The notes below the pieces were generated by a model. That model was not told where the DNA came from. It ran no database searches and saw only the letters and a program-made list of their open reading frames with translations. Below, in pieces: positions 9,709 to 21,038 of a DNA stretch of 64,000 nucleotides (positions are counted from its first letter, which is position 1; each line of letters begins with the position of its first letter). The position numbers and the translations under genes are program-made. This stretch comes from Ophiosphaerella korrae (taxonomy: Eukaryota > Ascomycota > Dothideomycetes > Pleosporales > Phaeosphaeriaceae), in the NCBI GenBank assembly GCA_028456385.1, contig JALNQF010000005.1:1-64000 (forward strand), given 5' to 3'.

Positions 9709-11322
9709 ATGGTGGAGTGTCCGGTCTGCCAACGGCCCGTCAAGGACAACCGCATCAATGAACACCTGGACACTGACTGTAGGGACCATCTCGCCGAGCC
9801 GGAGCCGCTGAATACGCCCAGCGCGGGCAGGACGCACAGCTTCTTCTTCACGCCAGGCACGCGCAAACCTGGCCTGGCCACCACCACGCTCCCCCAGCAC
9901 AATGGCAACCCAGCATCCTCACCAGCCGAGCGGCCAAAGACGCCGCCGGCACCCATGCCAGCACCCGCGCCCGCGCCCGGCACCAAGCGCGTGCTGGAGG
10001 AGAGTGGCGGCCACAGCCCCAAGCGCGCCCGGCGGCTGAAGGCAGTCGAGGACGCCATGCCCCTCGCCGAGCGCATGAGGCCAACGTCGTTGGACCAGGT
10101 GTGCGGGCAGGAGCTGGTCGGGCCCGGCGGCGTCCTGCGGGGCATGGTCAACGAGGGGAAGCTGCCCTCGATGGTGCTGTGGGGGCAGCCCGGCACAGGC
10201 AAAACCACCATCGCCCGCCTCATCGCCAACACGTCGGGCGCCCGTTTTGTCGAGATCAACAGCACCAGCACCAGGCTCGAGGAAGTCCGCAAGATCTTCG
10301 CCGACGCTGCTCGCGACCTGCAGCTCACCGGCCGCAAGACGATTGTCTTCTGCGACGAGCTGCACCGCTTCTCCAAGACCCAGCAGGACGCCTTCCTGGG
10401 CCCCGTCGAGGCGGGCACCATTACCCTGATCGCCGCCACCACCGAGAACCCGTCCTTCAAGGTCATCTCGGCCCTGCTGTCGCGATGTCGCACCTTCACC
10501 CTCGACCACCTCAAGGAGCCCGACCTCGTGCGCATTCTGCAGCGCGCAGTCGCCGCCGAGAACTTCGCCTCGCCGCTTCTTGACGACGACATGCTCCTCT
10601 ACTTTGCCCGCTTCTCCGACGGCGACGCACGCACCGCCCTCAACCTCCTCGAGCTCGCCATGAACCTGTCCAAAACCCCAGCCATGACCAAGGAGAAGAT
10701 GCACCAGAGCCTCACCAAAACCCTCGTCTACGACCGCGCCGGCGACCAGCACTACGACTCCATCTCCGCCCTCCACAAGTCCATCCGCGGCTCTAACCCA
10801 GATGCCGCCCTCTACTATCTTGCCCGCATGTTGGCCTCGGGCGAAGACCCACGCTACATCGCCCGCCGCCTCATCGTGGTCGCATCTGAGGACGTCGGCC
10901 TAGCAGACAATTCGCTGCTCTCCCTCGCAACCGCCACCTACTCTGCCTGCGAAAAGATCGGCATGCCCGAATGCCGCATCAATCTCGCCCACACAGTCAC
11001 TGCCCTGACCCTTGCCCCTAAATCAACACGCGTCTATCGCGGCCTCAACAATGCCATGGATGCCCTCAAGGAGCCGGGTGTGGCCGCCTTGCCAATTCCA
11101 CTTCATTTGCGCAATGCCCCGACTAGGTTGATGCGAGATTTGGGCTATGGTGCAGAATACAAATACAATCCAAGTTATGTCGAGGGCAAGGTGAAGCAGG
11201 AGTATTTACCAAGCGAAATCAGGGACAGGAAGTTTTTGGAGGATTTGGATTTGGGAACCAAAATTGATGCAGATTTGCCTGAGGAGGAAGAGGATGTGTT
11301 GAGGCCTGAAGTAGATGATTAG
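9709..11322 (+). CDS. MGS1: AAA+ ATPase of the MGS1/WHIP/RarA family
   Basis: This is a single-exon gene of 537 residues. I chose the ATG at 9709 because the frame opens upstream only through a TTG, and because 9709 places a UBZ-type zinc finger (CPVCQRPVKDNRINEHLDTDC-like, Cys/Cys/His/Cys) at residues 4-24, as in WRNIP1 homologues. The AAA+ core follows: Walker A GQPGTGKTT near residue 158, Walker B VFCDELHRF, sensor 1 AATTENPSF and the arginine finger in LLSRCRTF. The C-terminal oligomerisation domain contains YYLARMLASGEDP and ASEDVGLAD. The family acts in the nucleus at stalled replication forks, binds ubiquitin through the finger and stimulates polymerase delta. A 60-residue Pro/Ala-rich linker separates the finger from the ATPase. 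Confidence 0.93.
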   Translation: MVECPVCQRPVKDNRINEHLDTDCRDHLAEPEPLNTPSAGRTHSFFFTPGTRKPGLATTTLPQHNGNPASSPAERPKTPPAPMPAPAPAPGTKRVLEESGGHSPKRARRLKAVEDAMPLAERMRPTSLDQVCGQELVGPGGVLRGMVNEGKLPSMVLWGQPGTGKTTIARLIANTSGARFVEINSTSTRLEEVRKIFADAARDLQLTGRKTIVFCDELHRFSKTQQDAFLGPVEAGTITLIAATTENPSFKVISALLSRCRTFTLDHLKEPDLVRILQRAVAAENFASPLLDDDMLLYFARFSDGDARTALNLLELAMNLSKTPAMTKEKMHQSLTKTLVYDRAGDQHYDSISALHKSIRGSNPDAALYYLARMLASGEDPRYIARRLIVVASEDVGLADNSLLSLATATYSACEKIGMPECRINLAHTVTALTLAPKSTRVYRGLNNAMDALKEPGVAALPIPLHLRNAPTRLMRDLGYGAEYKYNPSYVEGKVKQEYLPSEIRDRKFLEDLDLGTKIDADLPEEEEDVLRPEVDD

Positions 11323-12085
11323 AAAGTGTCTTTAGTTTGATTGTGAGGGGAAGAGTGGTTTGAGTGCATTTTTATAAGCGAATATGATACCCTCTTGCAC
11401 CAGAGAAAGCCGTTGTAAACACGTTCCCAATGGGAAACAACAAGGTTTTCTACCTCGTCAATAAGCAAGACGGACCGAGAGGCAGGGAGTCAAAGACCTT
11501 GTTGTCCAATAACCATTAAACGCCTCCAAATGTGCAATGGCCTTCCCAAGCAACCACACGCCTAAGCACATGTCCAAGCATGTCACCGGAGTAGCTGCTA
11601 GTTTCTATTTAATGGAATACCTTGGGCGCGTAATTTCCTGTAATTATATGCAACTAATCTCGTCTGAACAAGGGTTATATCGCGAGATTGCCCCAGCGTG
11701 CCTTTCGATATCACTCACCTTTTGTTTGCCCTAGATGTATACAAATAGATATTATACTACCAAATAATTGAATTAGGAATCTTAGATTGCCCTAGCCATA
11801 CTTATAGATTCCTCAAAGAAAAGGGTTTAGGTGGCTAATTGCTTCCTTGCCGCTACATGTCAAGCGACCCACGAACCGCTTTTCCAGTTGACTGAGAGCA
11901 TGCCGAGAGGCAAATCTTCGACTTGGCCCATAAGAAAAAAACGCATGGAAGAACTACACGCAACTACACATCATCTTCCCTTGCCCGAAAAAGAACCACC
12001 TCACACATTCCATAAAAACGACAACTTTGCCTTCTCCAACACGTCCCTCGTTCCATAGCGCCACCAACAACCCCATTTCCAAAGC
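11323..12085. other. Convergent intergenic region
   Basis: This lies between the 3' ends of MGS1 and the PHD gene. The small ORFs here lack splice signals, family motifs or codon bias. I see no gene. Confidence 0.5.
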
Positions 12086-13141
12086 TTACGTCTTCCCTTT
12101 GCCCCTCCTACCCCTCCTCCCCTTTCCCAAAGTCCGCATAACCAGCCCAACATCCTTGCCGGATATTTGCGGATACGCATCACCCGTTGCTGGAGCTGCA
12201 GGCGCTGCTTCCGCAGTGGCACACGCGGCGCAAATCCACCTGCCCCGCGGCGCTCTCGCTATCCCAACACATGCGAAATGGTGCCAGCCTACCGAGCAGG
12301 CCGGGGCCTCGCATTCAATCATTTGCGTGCCGTTATCGGGGCCTGAGCAGGTGCAGTATGTCGAGCGGGGGGAGGGGGCGCGGGTGGCGTCGTTGCTGGG
12401 ACGGACTTTGTTGTGTGGAATGGCTTTGGTGTGAGGATTTGCGTCGTTGGCAGGGGCAGCTTCATTGGCTAGGCTGACATTGTTGCTGGGGCCAGCTTCA
12501 ACACTGAGATCGGTTTCAGCTCTGGGTACGGTGTCGTTTTCTTGTTGTCGCTCAGGTGATTGATCAACCCAGTCGATCTCTTCCACATATTGATTGTCCT
12601 TGTATAGAAGCCTGCTGAGGATAAACGTGTACTTGAGCTCTCCTGTCCGAAGCGAGAGCTCGATACGCTGGTTCGTGACGGAATTTACATCAAGATGAGG
12701 TCTCATAACCTTCTTTGTTTCTTTCAGCATTCCACGGTAAGCACCCCCAAAGTCAAGGAATGTGCCCTTAGAGGTACGGTCATTCAAGTTTCCATTTGGG
12801 AGATAAGTATCCAGATACAGCTGGTAACGAGGTTTCACTTTGAGTTTAGGTGCGTCTCCGTTCCATTCGCTGTTCTCCCCAGGGGCAAGGTAAGGTTCGT
12901 TGTTTGTATGAGCTAACTTGGTCCCTGAACCGCCACCAGCTTCAAGCTCATCTTGGTTGATGTTATAGTTGATGGCGACGGAGGGGCTTAACTGAGGCCT
13001 GCTGGCTTTAGCCGTACCCTTGTTTTTGCCTTTGCTTATCCCTCTGCTTTCGTCGTTTGGTCTGGCCGTTCCTCCGCGGGTTGTCAACCCTATTTGTTGA
13101 CCTGCCCTGGCCAGTGGCACACGTTTTCTCGTTGGAGCCAT
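12086..13141 (-). CDS. ING-type PHD finger protein
   Basis: This is an uninterrupted 351-residue frame from an ATG at 13141. Residues 263-307 form a PHD finger with spacing C-x-C-x11-C-x4-C-x5-H-x2-C-x12-C-x2-C and the ING-style GWHHFACVG core, including the aromatic residue expected for reading methylated H3K4. The N-terminal half is basic (RKRVPLARAGQQ, KGKNKGTAK). A middle segment around residues 103-195 (YQLYLDTYLPNGNLNDRTSKGT) may be a folded fungal-specific domain. A low-complexity Asn/Ala/Pro stretch at 218-258 leads to the finger, and the tail is Lys/Arg/Gly-rich. The ING N-terminal helical domain is not recognisable, so this is unlikely to be a standard Yng1, Yng2 or Pho23 orthologue. 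It is probably a nuclear chromatin reader. Confidence 0.8.
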   Translation of the reverse strand: MAPTRKRVPLARAGQQIGLTTRGGTARPNDESRGISKGKNKGTAKASRPQLSPSVAINYNINQDELEAGGGSGTKLAHTNNEPYLAPGENSEWNGDAPKLKVKPRYQLYLDTYLPNGNLNDRTSKGTFLDFGGAYRGMLKETKKVMRPHLDVNSVTNQRIELSLRTGELKYTFILSRLLYKDNQYVEEIDWVDQSPERQQENDTVPRAETDLSVEAGPSNNVSLANEAAPANDANPHTKAIPHNKVRPSNDATRAPSPRSTYCTCSGPDNGTQMIECEAPACSVGWHHFACVGIARAPRGRWICAACATAEAAPAAPATGDAYPQISGKDVGLVMRTLGKGRRGRRGKGKT

Positions 13142-13501
13142 ATATTCGCTTTGAATTTCAGTGCTAGGTCGAAGCAGATCTCTTCGAGATGATATCGATG
13201 TAAGATCGTCAAGAGGCGTTGAATAGGACGTAGAAGTGGAGTGGTCACTTTATCCAGTCGATTATACAGCAAGCAGTCATTGCGGTGCAAAATCAGGCAG
13301 CAAGCTGTTGTTCGGATAAGTTTGCGAGCGTCAGTCTGCGAAAAAGGGTGAAAATACAAGAAGATGACTGCAGCCCGACAAACCCATAAGTACTCCAGTC
13401 AACGTCCTTTGGTCGAACTATTAGGCAGTGAATGTATGACAGGATCATCACGCTGTCCACTATGAGTGACGCAAAGCGCTATGGCCATTTTATTTTAACA
13501 T

Positions 13502-14985
13502 CTATCCGCTGGCTTTGACCTCGGCGGCTTGCACTCGTTCGATCGTCATCCTCCCTAGCCCCTCCTTTGCGTAAAAGTCCATCGGATACAAGTTCTTTCT
13601 CTCAGTATCCTGTCCCTTATTTTGCATACCTTGCTCTTCCAACCATGGCGCTTCACTGACACCCAACGTAACAAGCGCTTCGTAGGGGCTCAGAAGCGGT
13701 CGAGGAAAGGCATATCCCCAATCGATACTCAGCCTGGGGCATGCAATCTGTACCCACGCTTCGACATCGGACATCATGGCCAACTTTCCTGGGAAGATTT
13801 CTGACATGAGCAGATTTACGCACTTGATACCTTGACGCTGCAACTCGTTCTCAATGAGCGTGAGTGTGTGTGGGTTACCTTGCCGCCCCAGTGAGCCCAG
13901 AATAATACCCCAAGTACGTGCCTTCCGTGCAGTCAAAATGGCTGTTCTGCGGAGATCATATAAAGTGTCATGTTCGTACGTCTCGTGAGTCAAACGTCGT
14001 GAGTACGGATCATAGCGATAGGCTGGCAACGAAGGATTCGCAATCATGGCGCTCTCAAGGTGGAAGCGTCCGTCACCAAGGTATAGTATTAGATCCGGCA
14101 CTTCTTCTTCCTTGCCTTTTGCGTTGAGCTGCCCTGGTTTGATCGCCATCGAAGGCGATGTACAACCCAGAATTTCTCCCTTGGACAGCGGTGCTATCTG
14201 TGGGACAATAGGGTTGTATCCTTCCCTCCGTAGTATTGGTACGATGCCATGTATAGTAGCATTAAACTGGATTGTCCCTACAAGTGCAATTGTTTTCCCG
14301 GTGGGAAAGTTTTCCGTTATTGTATTGATCAGGTGTTGTGTATCGATACTGATAGACACGAAAATATACAGTGTGGCAATCTTGGTCACAGCTACAGGAA
14401 TGAGGCAACTGTGTGCATAGTGGATCAGAAGATCGCAGCCGAGAGCTCTTGCGGTGTAGTCATCTATACAGCATGCGCCGTATGTGACATCGCCCATGAT
14501 GAGTGTAGAGGTACCTGGACAAAAGCGCGTGAGGATGTCAGATATTGTGGTTGCAAACAGCAATAATCCTTCTGGGAACTGCAGCGCGATTGATTTAGAG
14601 CCAGAAGTTCGTATGCGATGTATACATTTTTGGATCTCGAAGTTGTAGTTAGGTGGGAGCAACGCGATGGCATCGTTGATATCTTGGTCGCGGAGTATTG
14701 ATTCAGGTAGTGTATTCAGCGCGCGAGCAGCACGTCGAGGCTGGGCCACTGTTCTAAGGGTTAGAATCAAATATTTACTCCGGGTTTAGCTAGGCGCCTC
14801 ACACCTTGTATCGCGCTCGAATCTTCGATGTTCGCATTGGGGTCCCCCTGTTGCTCGCTCGACTTCTCTGCAGTCTTCCTGCCCACGAACCTCCGCTTCG
14901 GTTGCTTTGGTACAGTTACAGGCTCTTCGGACATTCCCTCGTCTATATCTGGGCCCAGGTTTGTGGCCGCTCTATCGTCCTCCAT
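13502..14985 (-). CDS. DPH1: Diphthamide synthase subunit 1
   Basis: Exon 1 is 14985-14805 and exon 2 14748-13502. The 56-nt intron uses GTGTGA and AACAG, and gives the conserved join [17 protein letters not shown]. The product is 475 residues. ATG 14985 is preferred over an upstream in-frame ATG at 15057 because the family starts just before the acidic leader and [10 protein letters not shown]. Three cysteines typical of the non-canonical radical-SAM [4Fe-4S] site are present, in [18 protein letters not shown] and [13 protein letters not shown]. With Dph2 it transfers the 3-amino-3-carboxypropyl group of SAM onto the eEF2 histidine, the first step of diphthamide synthesis in the cytosol. The start faces the divergent dehydrogenase gene about 500 bp away. 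Confidence 0.93.
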
Positions 14986-15491
14986 ATTGCGACGCTGTGA
15001 TTGTGCTTGTGCACGAATGAGGAGTGGTGGGGCACAAAAAGTTAAGCACTGGTTCACGCGTTAACGCCGGCAAAATCCGAAGTATCTGACCACACCACTA
15101 TTTTTGTGTCTAACTATATCAATGTCATGAATATCAATTATCGTATCAATTCCCGTAACCTGTATCTGGTAAGTATGTAGGGTTTACAGGAGCTTTAACA
15201 TGAGATGAAGGTCCCAAGGTTATACATGCAGGAAATAGTCAATCATCATTATTGTAGCTCCCTGTGAGATAATTGACTAATTAGAAATATGCATTTTCAA
15301 ATCTCTGGGGGATGTAGGTGCGAGAAATTGTGCGCCTGGCAAAATCGGTGCTAACTCGAAGCACACTAGCCGATCCAGAGAAGCATGAATGCCATCATTG
15401 ATCGCATCTTGCATAAGGGCACCATTGATTGAGCATGTCACAACATCGACCAATATGAATTATTCAATATTTACACCCTCCAAAATCCAGC

Positions 15492-16319
15492 ATGCACCCC
15501 TGGTCCTTGATCACACCTGCGTCCCGCGGCATTGGCTTCGCACTTGCAAAAAGAGTATTGCAAACAACCAACGCGCCAGTCGTTGTAACAGCGCGTAATG
15601 ACCTCGATAAAACACGGGAGGAACTATTATCAGGAATCAATGTTGAAGAGTCTAGATTACAAGTGTTGAAGCTGGATATGCTGGGTACGTTGCAGCCATT
15701 GCTTCACATCCATGGATGCGTCACGTAGTTGATGTACCATCTAGATGAATCCACTATGGCCGATGCGGCTGCGGAGTGCAAAAAGCGATTTGGTACAGCC
15801 TCCCACCAGCTTCAGCTCGCTTTCATTGTGCCTGGGGTGCTCTTTCCTGAGAAATCGCCAGCACAGATCAATGCTGATGATGCATTACTAACGTTCCGTG
15901 CAAATACTATTGGCCCGATGCTCATGCTCAAGCACTTTTCGCTATTCTTACCGAGGAAGAATGCTTCTGTCAGTGGAGACAAGGAGAAGATGAGGGGTCT
16001 GCCATCTACTTCTACAATAGCAGTCATGTCAGCCCGTGTTGGCAGCATCAGTGACAATCAACTTGGAGGATGGTATAGCTATCGTGCTTCCAAAGCTGGT
16101 GTAAATCAGCTTGTGAAGACTTTTGATAACCATTTGCGAACCTCTTCTGGCGACAAAGCGATGTCACTCGCTTTGCATCCTGGTACCGTGAAAACGGACC
16201 TGAGTAAGGACTTCTGGGGCAACGTGAAGAAGGAGAAACTGTTTGAAAAAGAATGGGCCGCGGAGAGGCTGGTTGATGTCATTAACGAAGTAGGTGTAGA
16301 CGGAAGAGGCAGGTGCTAG
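15492..16319 (+). CDS. Short-chain dehydrogenase/reductase, truncated tail
   Basis: Exons 15492-15684 and 15745-16319 are joined over a 60-nt intron (GTACGT...ATCTAG), giving 255 residues. The Rossmann motif is TPASRGIG near residue 8. The catalytic Tyr-Lys pair is in YSYRASKAG, with the Ser upstream in SARVGS, and HPGTVKTDL closes the cofactor pocket. The frame ends GRC-TAG. Reading on gives D-TAG-NGKEVAP-TGA, and members of this family usually end in GRFWDWKGE-like sequence. Both stops therefore sit where Trp codons (TGG) are expected, and about ten residues are lost. The substrate cannot be told from sequence. The catalytic core is intact, so the enzyme may still work. Confidence 0.82.
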
Positions 16320-19300
16320 GACTAGAATGGTAAAGAGGTGGCACCGTGAACACCTTCTAGAACGTAAGAATCATGATGGCAATAGTTGTTGATGTTGGGG
16401 ACCATTTCTAGCATCATGGGGGACTAGGTGAAGTGTAAGAGCGGTACGCAAGGTATGCAACCTTAGAGGTGAAATGCCTCACTACAAACCGCCTATAATC
16501 TCTAATCGCATTTACTCATCTTGGCGAATTACTAGTGGTAGAAGTACGTCGCCGAGGATCTACTTGTCCCTCAATCCCCCATCCAATTCACTTCGAACAC
16601 CTTCAAGTAGTTATCCCAATCTAAATGGTGTAAGGGGTATCTGATAGTTTTTAAACGCCCAAATCGAAACATGCCTAGCATCTGTGAAAGCGACAAGGTC
16701 AAACTGTAATTAACTCTGTTTCCTTCAAATGGTAGTCTACATATGCGACATCTAACATGCAAGCCCAACAAAGCCATAGTGAATCATGGCAAATTTGCAT
16801 TCTGCAAACCACGGCTATCCTATCTTACCACCCACCTACATGCAAAGACCGCATCAAGTTACCTGCAGCGGATCGGCACGAACCAAGTGATGAAGAATGG
16901 TCCAGCAGTCCATTCACCACGCAACGATGAACAGACCATTATCTCCGCGGTACAATATCAGGAACGAAAAGGCCCCCCATACGAAAGCAGCCCTCTAGAT
17001 AATACAACGAGCGCACTCAACGCTGCCTACCACAAAGCCCACACAGGCGGTCAACACCGACCTAGTATCCACACGAACATACTTGGGTACGACTTGGGTA
17101 CGACTTGTTATCCGCCCCCGTCCCCCCCCCCCCCCCAAAAAAAAAAAAAGAACAACTGACTCGCCTGCTCCCGCAATCCCAACCACAACACACACAGCCA
17201 CACAAAACCGAATCATCAGGCTTTCCTACCCAAAACTCGGGCAGGTCTTTCGCATTCCATAACCAAACTTTTACCCATCCCCTTACTGATCACTCCCATA
17301 AACGAAACAAAAAAAAATCCCCCAGCAACCACCCCCCCCTTCCATCTCAGCCCCAAAACTACATTGATTTTTTTTAGCCCTTGTTAACTTACTAAACCCT
17401 TCTCACCAAGTCGCCGACCACGCACGCCCATTCGTAACCCCGCTAGTCTGCCCCTTTATTTTTTCGGCAACTACAATCCGAGGCTTTTGTTGTTCCCGGG
17501 CACGACCCTGCTTGGTACTGTACTTTGGTACACTAGAGGGCCTAAAAATGTATGGTACGCTAGGCGCTCAGCTGGCGCGCGGCGGCCTGTTTGTTTTTTT
17601 TTGTAGTGGCTCTTGTTACGGCACAGGCAGCGACGGGCGTGAGGGGGCATTTCTTTGGAGGAGAGAGAGGGGGGAGGCGGGGGTCATGGGGTGCGGCTGA
17701 GATTAGGGGCGGTGGTTAAGGAAGGGTGCGATTCGCAGACTGGGAAAGCGTGGGCCGGGGGGAGGGAGGGCGCTAGGTTGCGCTAGGTGGGATGGTTAGG
17801 AGGGCAGTACCATGGTTTGAATGTGGGTGGATGTGGAGTCGGGGGTTTCAGGGGGAGATGCGGTGTAGGTTAGAGGGGAGTGGGATTATGCTGGTGGTGG
17901 TGATGGGAAGGGGGAGAGAAGGAGAGGGAGAAACAGGGAGAGCAACCTTTGATTCTTGCTCTACCTACCTGCTCACCCCCTTCCATTCAAGCCCAAGTTG
18001 CAAGAAAGACAGATTTCTACCCAACGCGGTTCCTTCCAAGCCGACCCTTACCACTTTCACACTATGATCTGACAGTCTGCTCCCGAAGTAGCCACGTACC
18101 GCTTACGGCACGTAAGGCAGAAAATTTCCAATCGTCATCCGTGGATTCCTGGGTGATAAGGCGATGTCCGAAGGCGTTTAATGGTACACTAACAGCAAGT
18201 TCTGCTTCCGAGCTCGTGGCTGCTTTAGAGATGCATCTTGCCCTGCTTCCGATGCTGCCGCGCGGCCCAATCCAGTGCGTCGCCAGAGCCAAACCGTCTT
18301 CGCACCGTCCCGTCCATGTGCGTACGCTCTGCGAACCAGGTACGACCGTCGACCGGCGCTGTCAATGACACATGACAATTGTCAAATTTGCCGCAAGCCA
18401 GCTTTCTTCTTCGCTGACTCCAAAGTTTGGAAAAGTTTGGGACGATGACAAGTCATGCGTCAGGCCACGTGCGACTTGTTCTTTTCGTCGTTCATTGCTC
18501 CTCGCGAGTCCCGAGACTCACGAGCCCACAGAAACTGTCAGATCGATCGCGGCACATGGCATCCATGGGCGCCAAAAAAAATCGACAACTTGAGATGAGT
18601 AAGATGATGTCTTGCAGACGCTGACTACCTTCATGTAACCGTCTTCCGATTATGTAGTGAGGTGTTGTGCACCCTTCGGAGGATTGAATGAAATGACATG
18701 GCATGTGATGAATAAGCGAGACGCACCGGTATAGCTCTTCAATTTGTATATTCGGTAGAGATGACAGAACTATAGTACGCGACTTGCTGTACGTATTGCA
18801 AAAGATCAGATTACCACCCAGCCCCCATGTTTGGCTACTAGAATGTAGCCCCAGATCTTGAAATGCGGTAGAGACAGATGACAGAATAAACGACAAAATC
18901 AGGAAATATGTAGGAAATGCGCAAGGAGATAGAACTCTGTTCAATAGCACAAACAACCACCTCCCCAGCAAGATGCAATGAAGCACCTACACTGGCCCAA
19001 CCCATTCTCGTGTAACGATGCTTAGAAACCGAATTTCAAGCAACCTCCGAGATGCAACCCTGCGTTCTAGTATTTGCTGTAATGAGATTGCCACCCAATT
19101 TCGTGTAAGAAAGGAAAAAATAAAAAATAAAAATGGAGCGCTTGCCGCCGGTACAGACATGGTGTGGCTGGCCCGCGGAAATTGGTGCTCGAGACTGTCA
19201 GATTACCAATTACTGCGGGGCGAATTTAGCGTGTAGATAGGCCAACTCGTCTGTTCAGTCAAAGAAGATGAGACTAGGAGGAAAACCGGGAAGGGAAGGG

Positions 19301-19547
19301 ACGAGAGTATTAGGAAACTTGTTTCATACTCCAGATCGCTATAAATTTTGAAAGCAAAATACCACCCAAAACAAGCTATTGTGGTCCCACATGCCGCGAG
19401 CGAATATGGGGCCAGTAACAGCAGGGAATCGCGAGTTTGTACAAAGAAGTGAGAACACGGCTGCGAACGGATGTCATCCATGCCGCCAGTATAGGGATGG
19501 CTCCTGCAGAGACCGGCTCTGGGGCTTTTCCTCTAGTTGCCCAGGGA
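16320..19547. other. Gene-poor 3.2-kb region
   Basis: I see no convincing gene. The region contains a C15-A13 homopolymer junction, a short direct repeat of ACTTGGGTACG at about 17085-17107, and C-rich or G-rich stretches around 17300-17940. The ORFs present are low-complexity or lack splice signals. Part of it is probably 3' UTR of the zinc-cluster gene. Confidence 0.5.
17122..17149. repeat. C15-A13 homopolymer junction
   Basis: A run of 15 C (17122-17136) is directly followed by 13 A (17137-17149). It is prone to slippage and sequencing error. Confidence 0.95.
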
Positions 19548-20850
19548 TTACATTGGGCGGCGGTTGAATTTATCGAGCATGCTCGAATCAGTTGAGCTGC
19601 GCCCCGCTCCATTATCAGTCACAAGGTCGTTGATGCGCATGCTAGGCCTGGAGGAGGTAGATGCTTGCGAAGTAGATGGGGGCGGGGTCCTGCCATCACT
19701 GCGTGCGGGAGGAGCTTGCAGAGGCGCGGCAGCGGGCTGAGGAGCGGTAAAATAGGGAGTAGGAGCTCCACCTGGCGTGGTAGGCGCCTGGGATTGTGGC
19801 GATGAGGAGGCTCGGCTCGGCTCATATCGATACGCGCTCTGGGGCGAGCCCTGGCGAGGGGCCTGGGCGGTGTAGTAAGGCTGGGAGGCTGGAGGAGCGC
19901 TGGTGTAGGCAGGAGCAGGGGGAGCTGTTGGGGCACCAGAAGTTAGAGACGATGGTGCTCGATACGAATAGTTTGGCCCAGTGCTTCGATGAGGGGCCTG
20001 TGAAGCTAAGCCAGGTGGTGGCGGAGGCAGAGTAGGAGTATGAGGCTCGGAGTGAAGCCTCTTCCTGCCATTGAGCTCATCACGGCTTTCCTCATCGTGG
20101 GGAGCACTATGTGGACCAAAGTGGGAGGGGACAGGATACGGACCTGCAGATGGGCCGGGCAAGTACGGCTGCTGGCGGGGCTGGCCATAAGCTTCAGCCT
20201 GAGCAGCAGGAGGAAGCGGCTGGCCATAGGCGCCATACATGGGCGGTGGCTGTCCGACACCACGCCAGACGGTATGTGCTGGGACGAAAGCCTGCGTCTG
20301 GGCAGAGACGGGAGTGAAGATGCAGTCTTGGTTGAATCTCATGCAATTGGAGCAGCGACCGTCTTCAGTGGCCTCGAAACCAGAGCAACGGATCTAGAGA
20401 AAGTGAGCGAGCCATGTCTGGCGAGGGGAGAGTGGGCGAGTTGGAAATACCTTGCGGCGCCTGCAATAACGGCAGGCAATGGCAGTGCGCTGACGAGGGG
20501 CTGGTGGCTGGTGGTGCTGCTGCTGGGCATAGTGCGGTGGTGGTGGAGGCTGCTGACGGTACGGATCTGACGGCGTATGGCTCCATTCGCTGGGACCCGG
20601 AAGACGGTAGGGCTGTTGCTGGTACTGGGCGTGCTGGTGAGCCATGTCTGGGTGAGGCTCTTGGGGGGCCGGTGGATGGGAGGCGCTCATCTGGAAAGAA
20701 GGTCAGTTGAGGTGGGCAGGTGCGAGCCGGGAAGGGTCGACTCACGTGTGATGGTGGTGGGTAGGAGCCACTGGCGGGAGCCTGTGAGGAAGGCGGCTGC
20801 CAGTGGCCGGGGAGCTGAGCATTGCCACCCTGGCTGTTCTGAGGAAACAT
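19548..20850 (-). CDS. Zn2Cys6 zinc-cluster transcription factor
   Basis: Three exons (20850-20746, 20690-20451, 20393-19548) give 396 residues. The introns are 55 and 57 nt with donors GTGAGT and GTATTT and acceptors TTCCAG and TCTAG. The second intron splits the zinc cluster. Joined, residues 108-139 read C-x2-C-x6-C-x10-C-x2-C-x6-C, beginning CRYCRRRKIRCSG, a classic GAL4-type DNA-binding domain. Unusually it lies about 110 residues in, behind a Gln/Pro/His-rich leader, and the rest is Pro/Ala/Ser-rich disorder ending SSMLDKFNRRPM. No fungal_trans middle homology domain is visible, so this is a short member. The conserved VPAHTVWRG after the cluster should help assign an orthologue. It is likely a nuclear regulator; targets are unknown. 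Confidence 0.88.
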
Positions 20851-20960
20851 TGTGTCGAGAGTGTGTCGAGAGTGTGACTAGGGTAAAGATAGCAGTCGTG
20901 GAGAGCGTGGAGGGCGTGGAGCTGTCAGGCTGGTGCCAGCCCTGAGAGGTCACGACGGGA

Positions 20961-21038
20961 GGGTGGTGGTGGTGGTGGTGGTGATGGTGGTGGTTGGCAG
21001 CGGTAGTAATGGCAGAGGTGGTGGTGGTGGTGGTGGTG
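20961..21038. repeat. GGT trinucleotide tracts
   Basis: Two GGT-rich tracts (20961-20993 and about 21017-21038) lie 110-190 bp upstream of the zinc-cluster start codon, so they are in its promoter or 5' UTR (ACC repeats on the gene's strand). Confidence 0.9.

Noticed and set aside
9267..10592. 441-codon minus-strand frame opposite MGS1
   Set aside because: It is a shadow of the GC-rich MGS1 coding strand; the plus strand has full AAA+ motifs. Its last part merely overlaps the BNA3 first exon and intron.
9919..10776. 285-codon minus-strand frame opposite MGS1
   Set aside because: Also an antisense shadow, Gly/Val/Glu-rich composition typical of GC-rich coding complement.
18492..18986. 164-codon minus-strand frame
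   Set aside because: Hydrophobic then random composition, no splice signals, probably 3' flank of the zinc-cluster gene.
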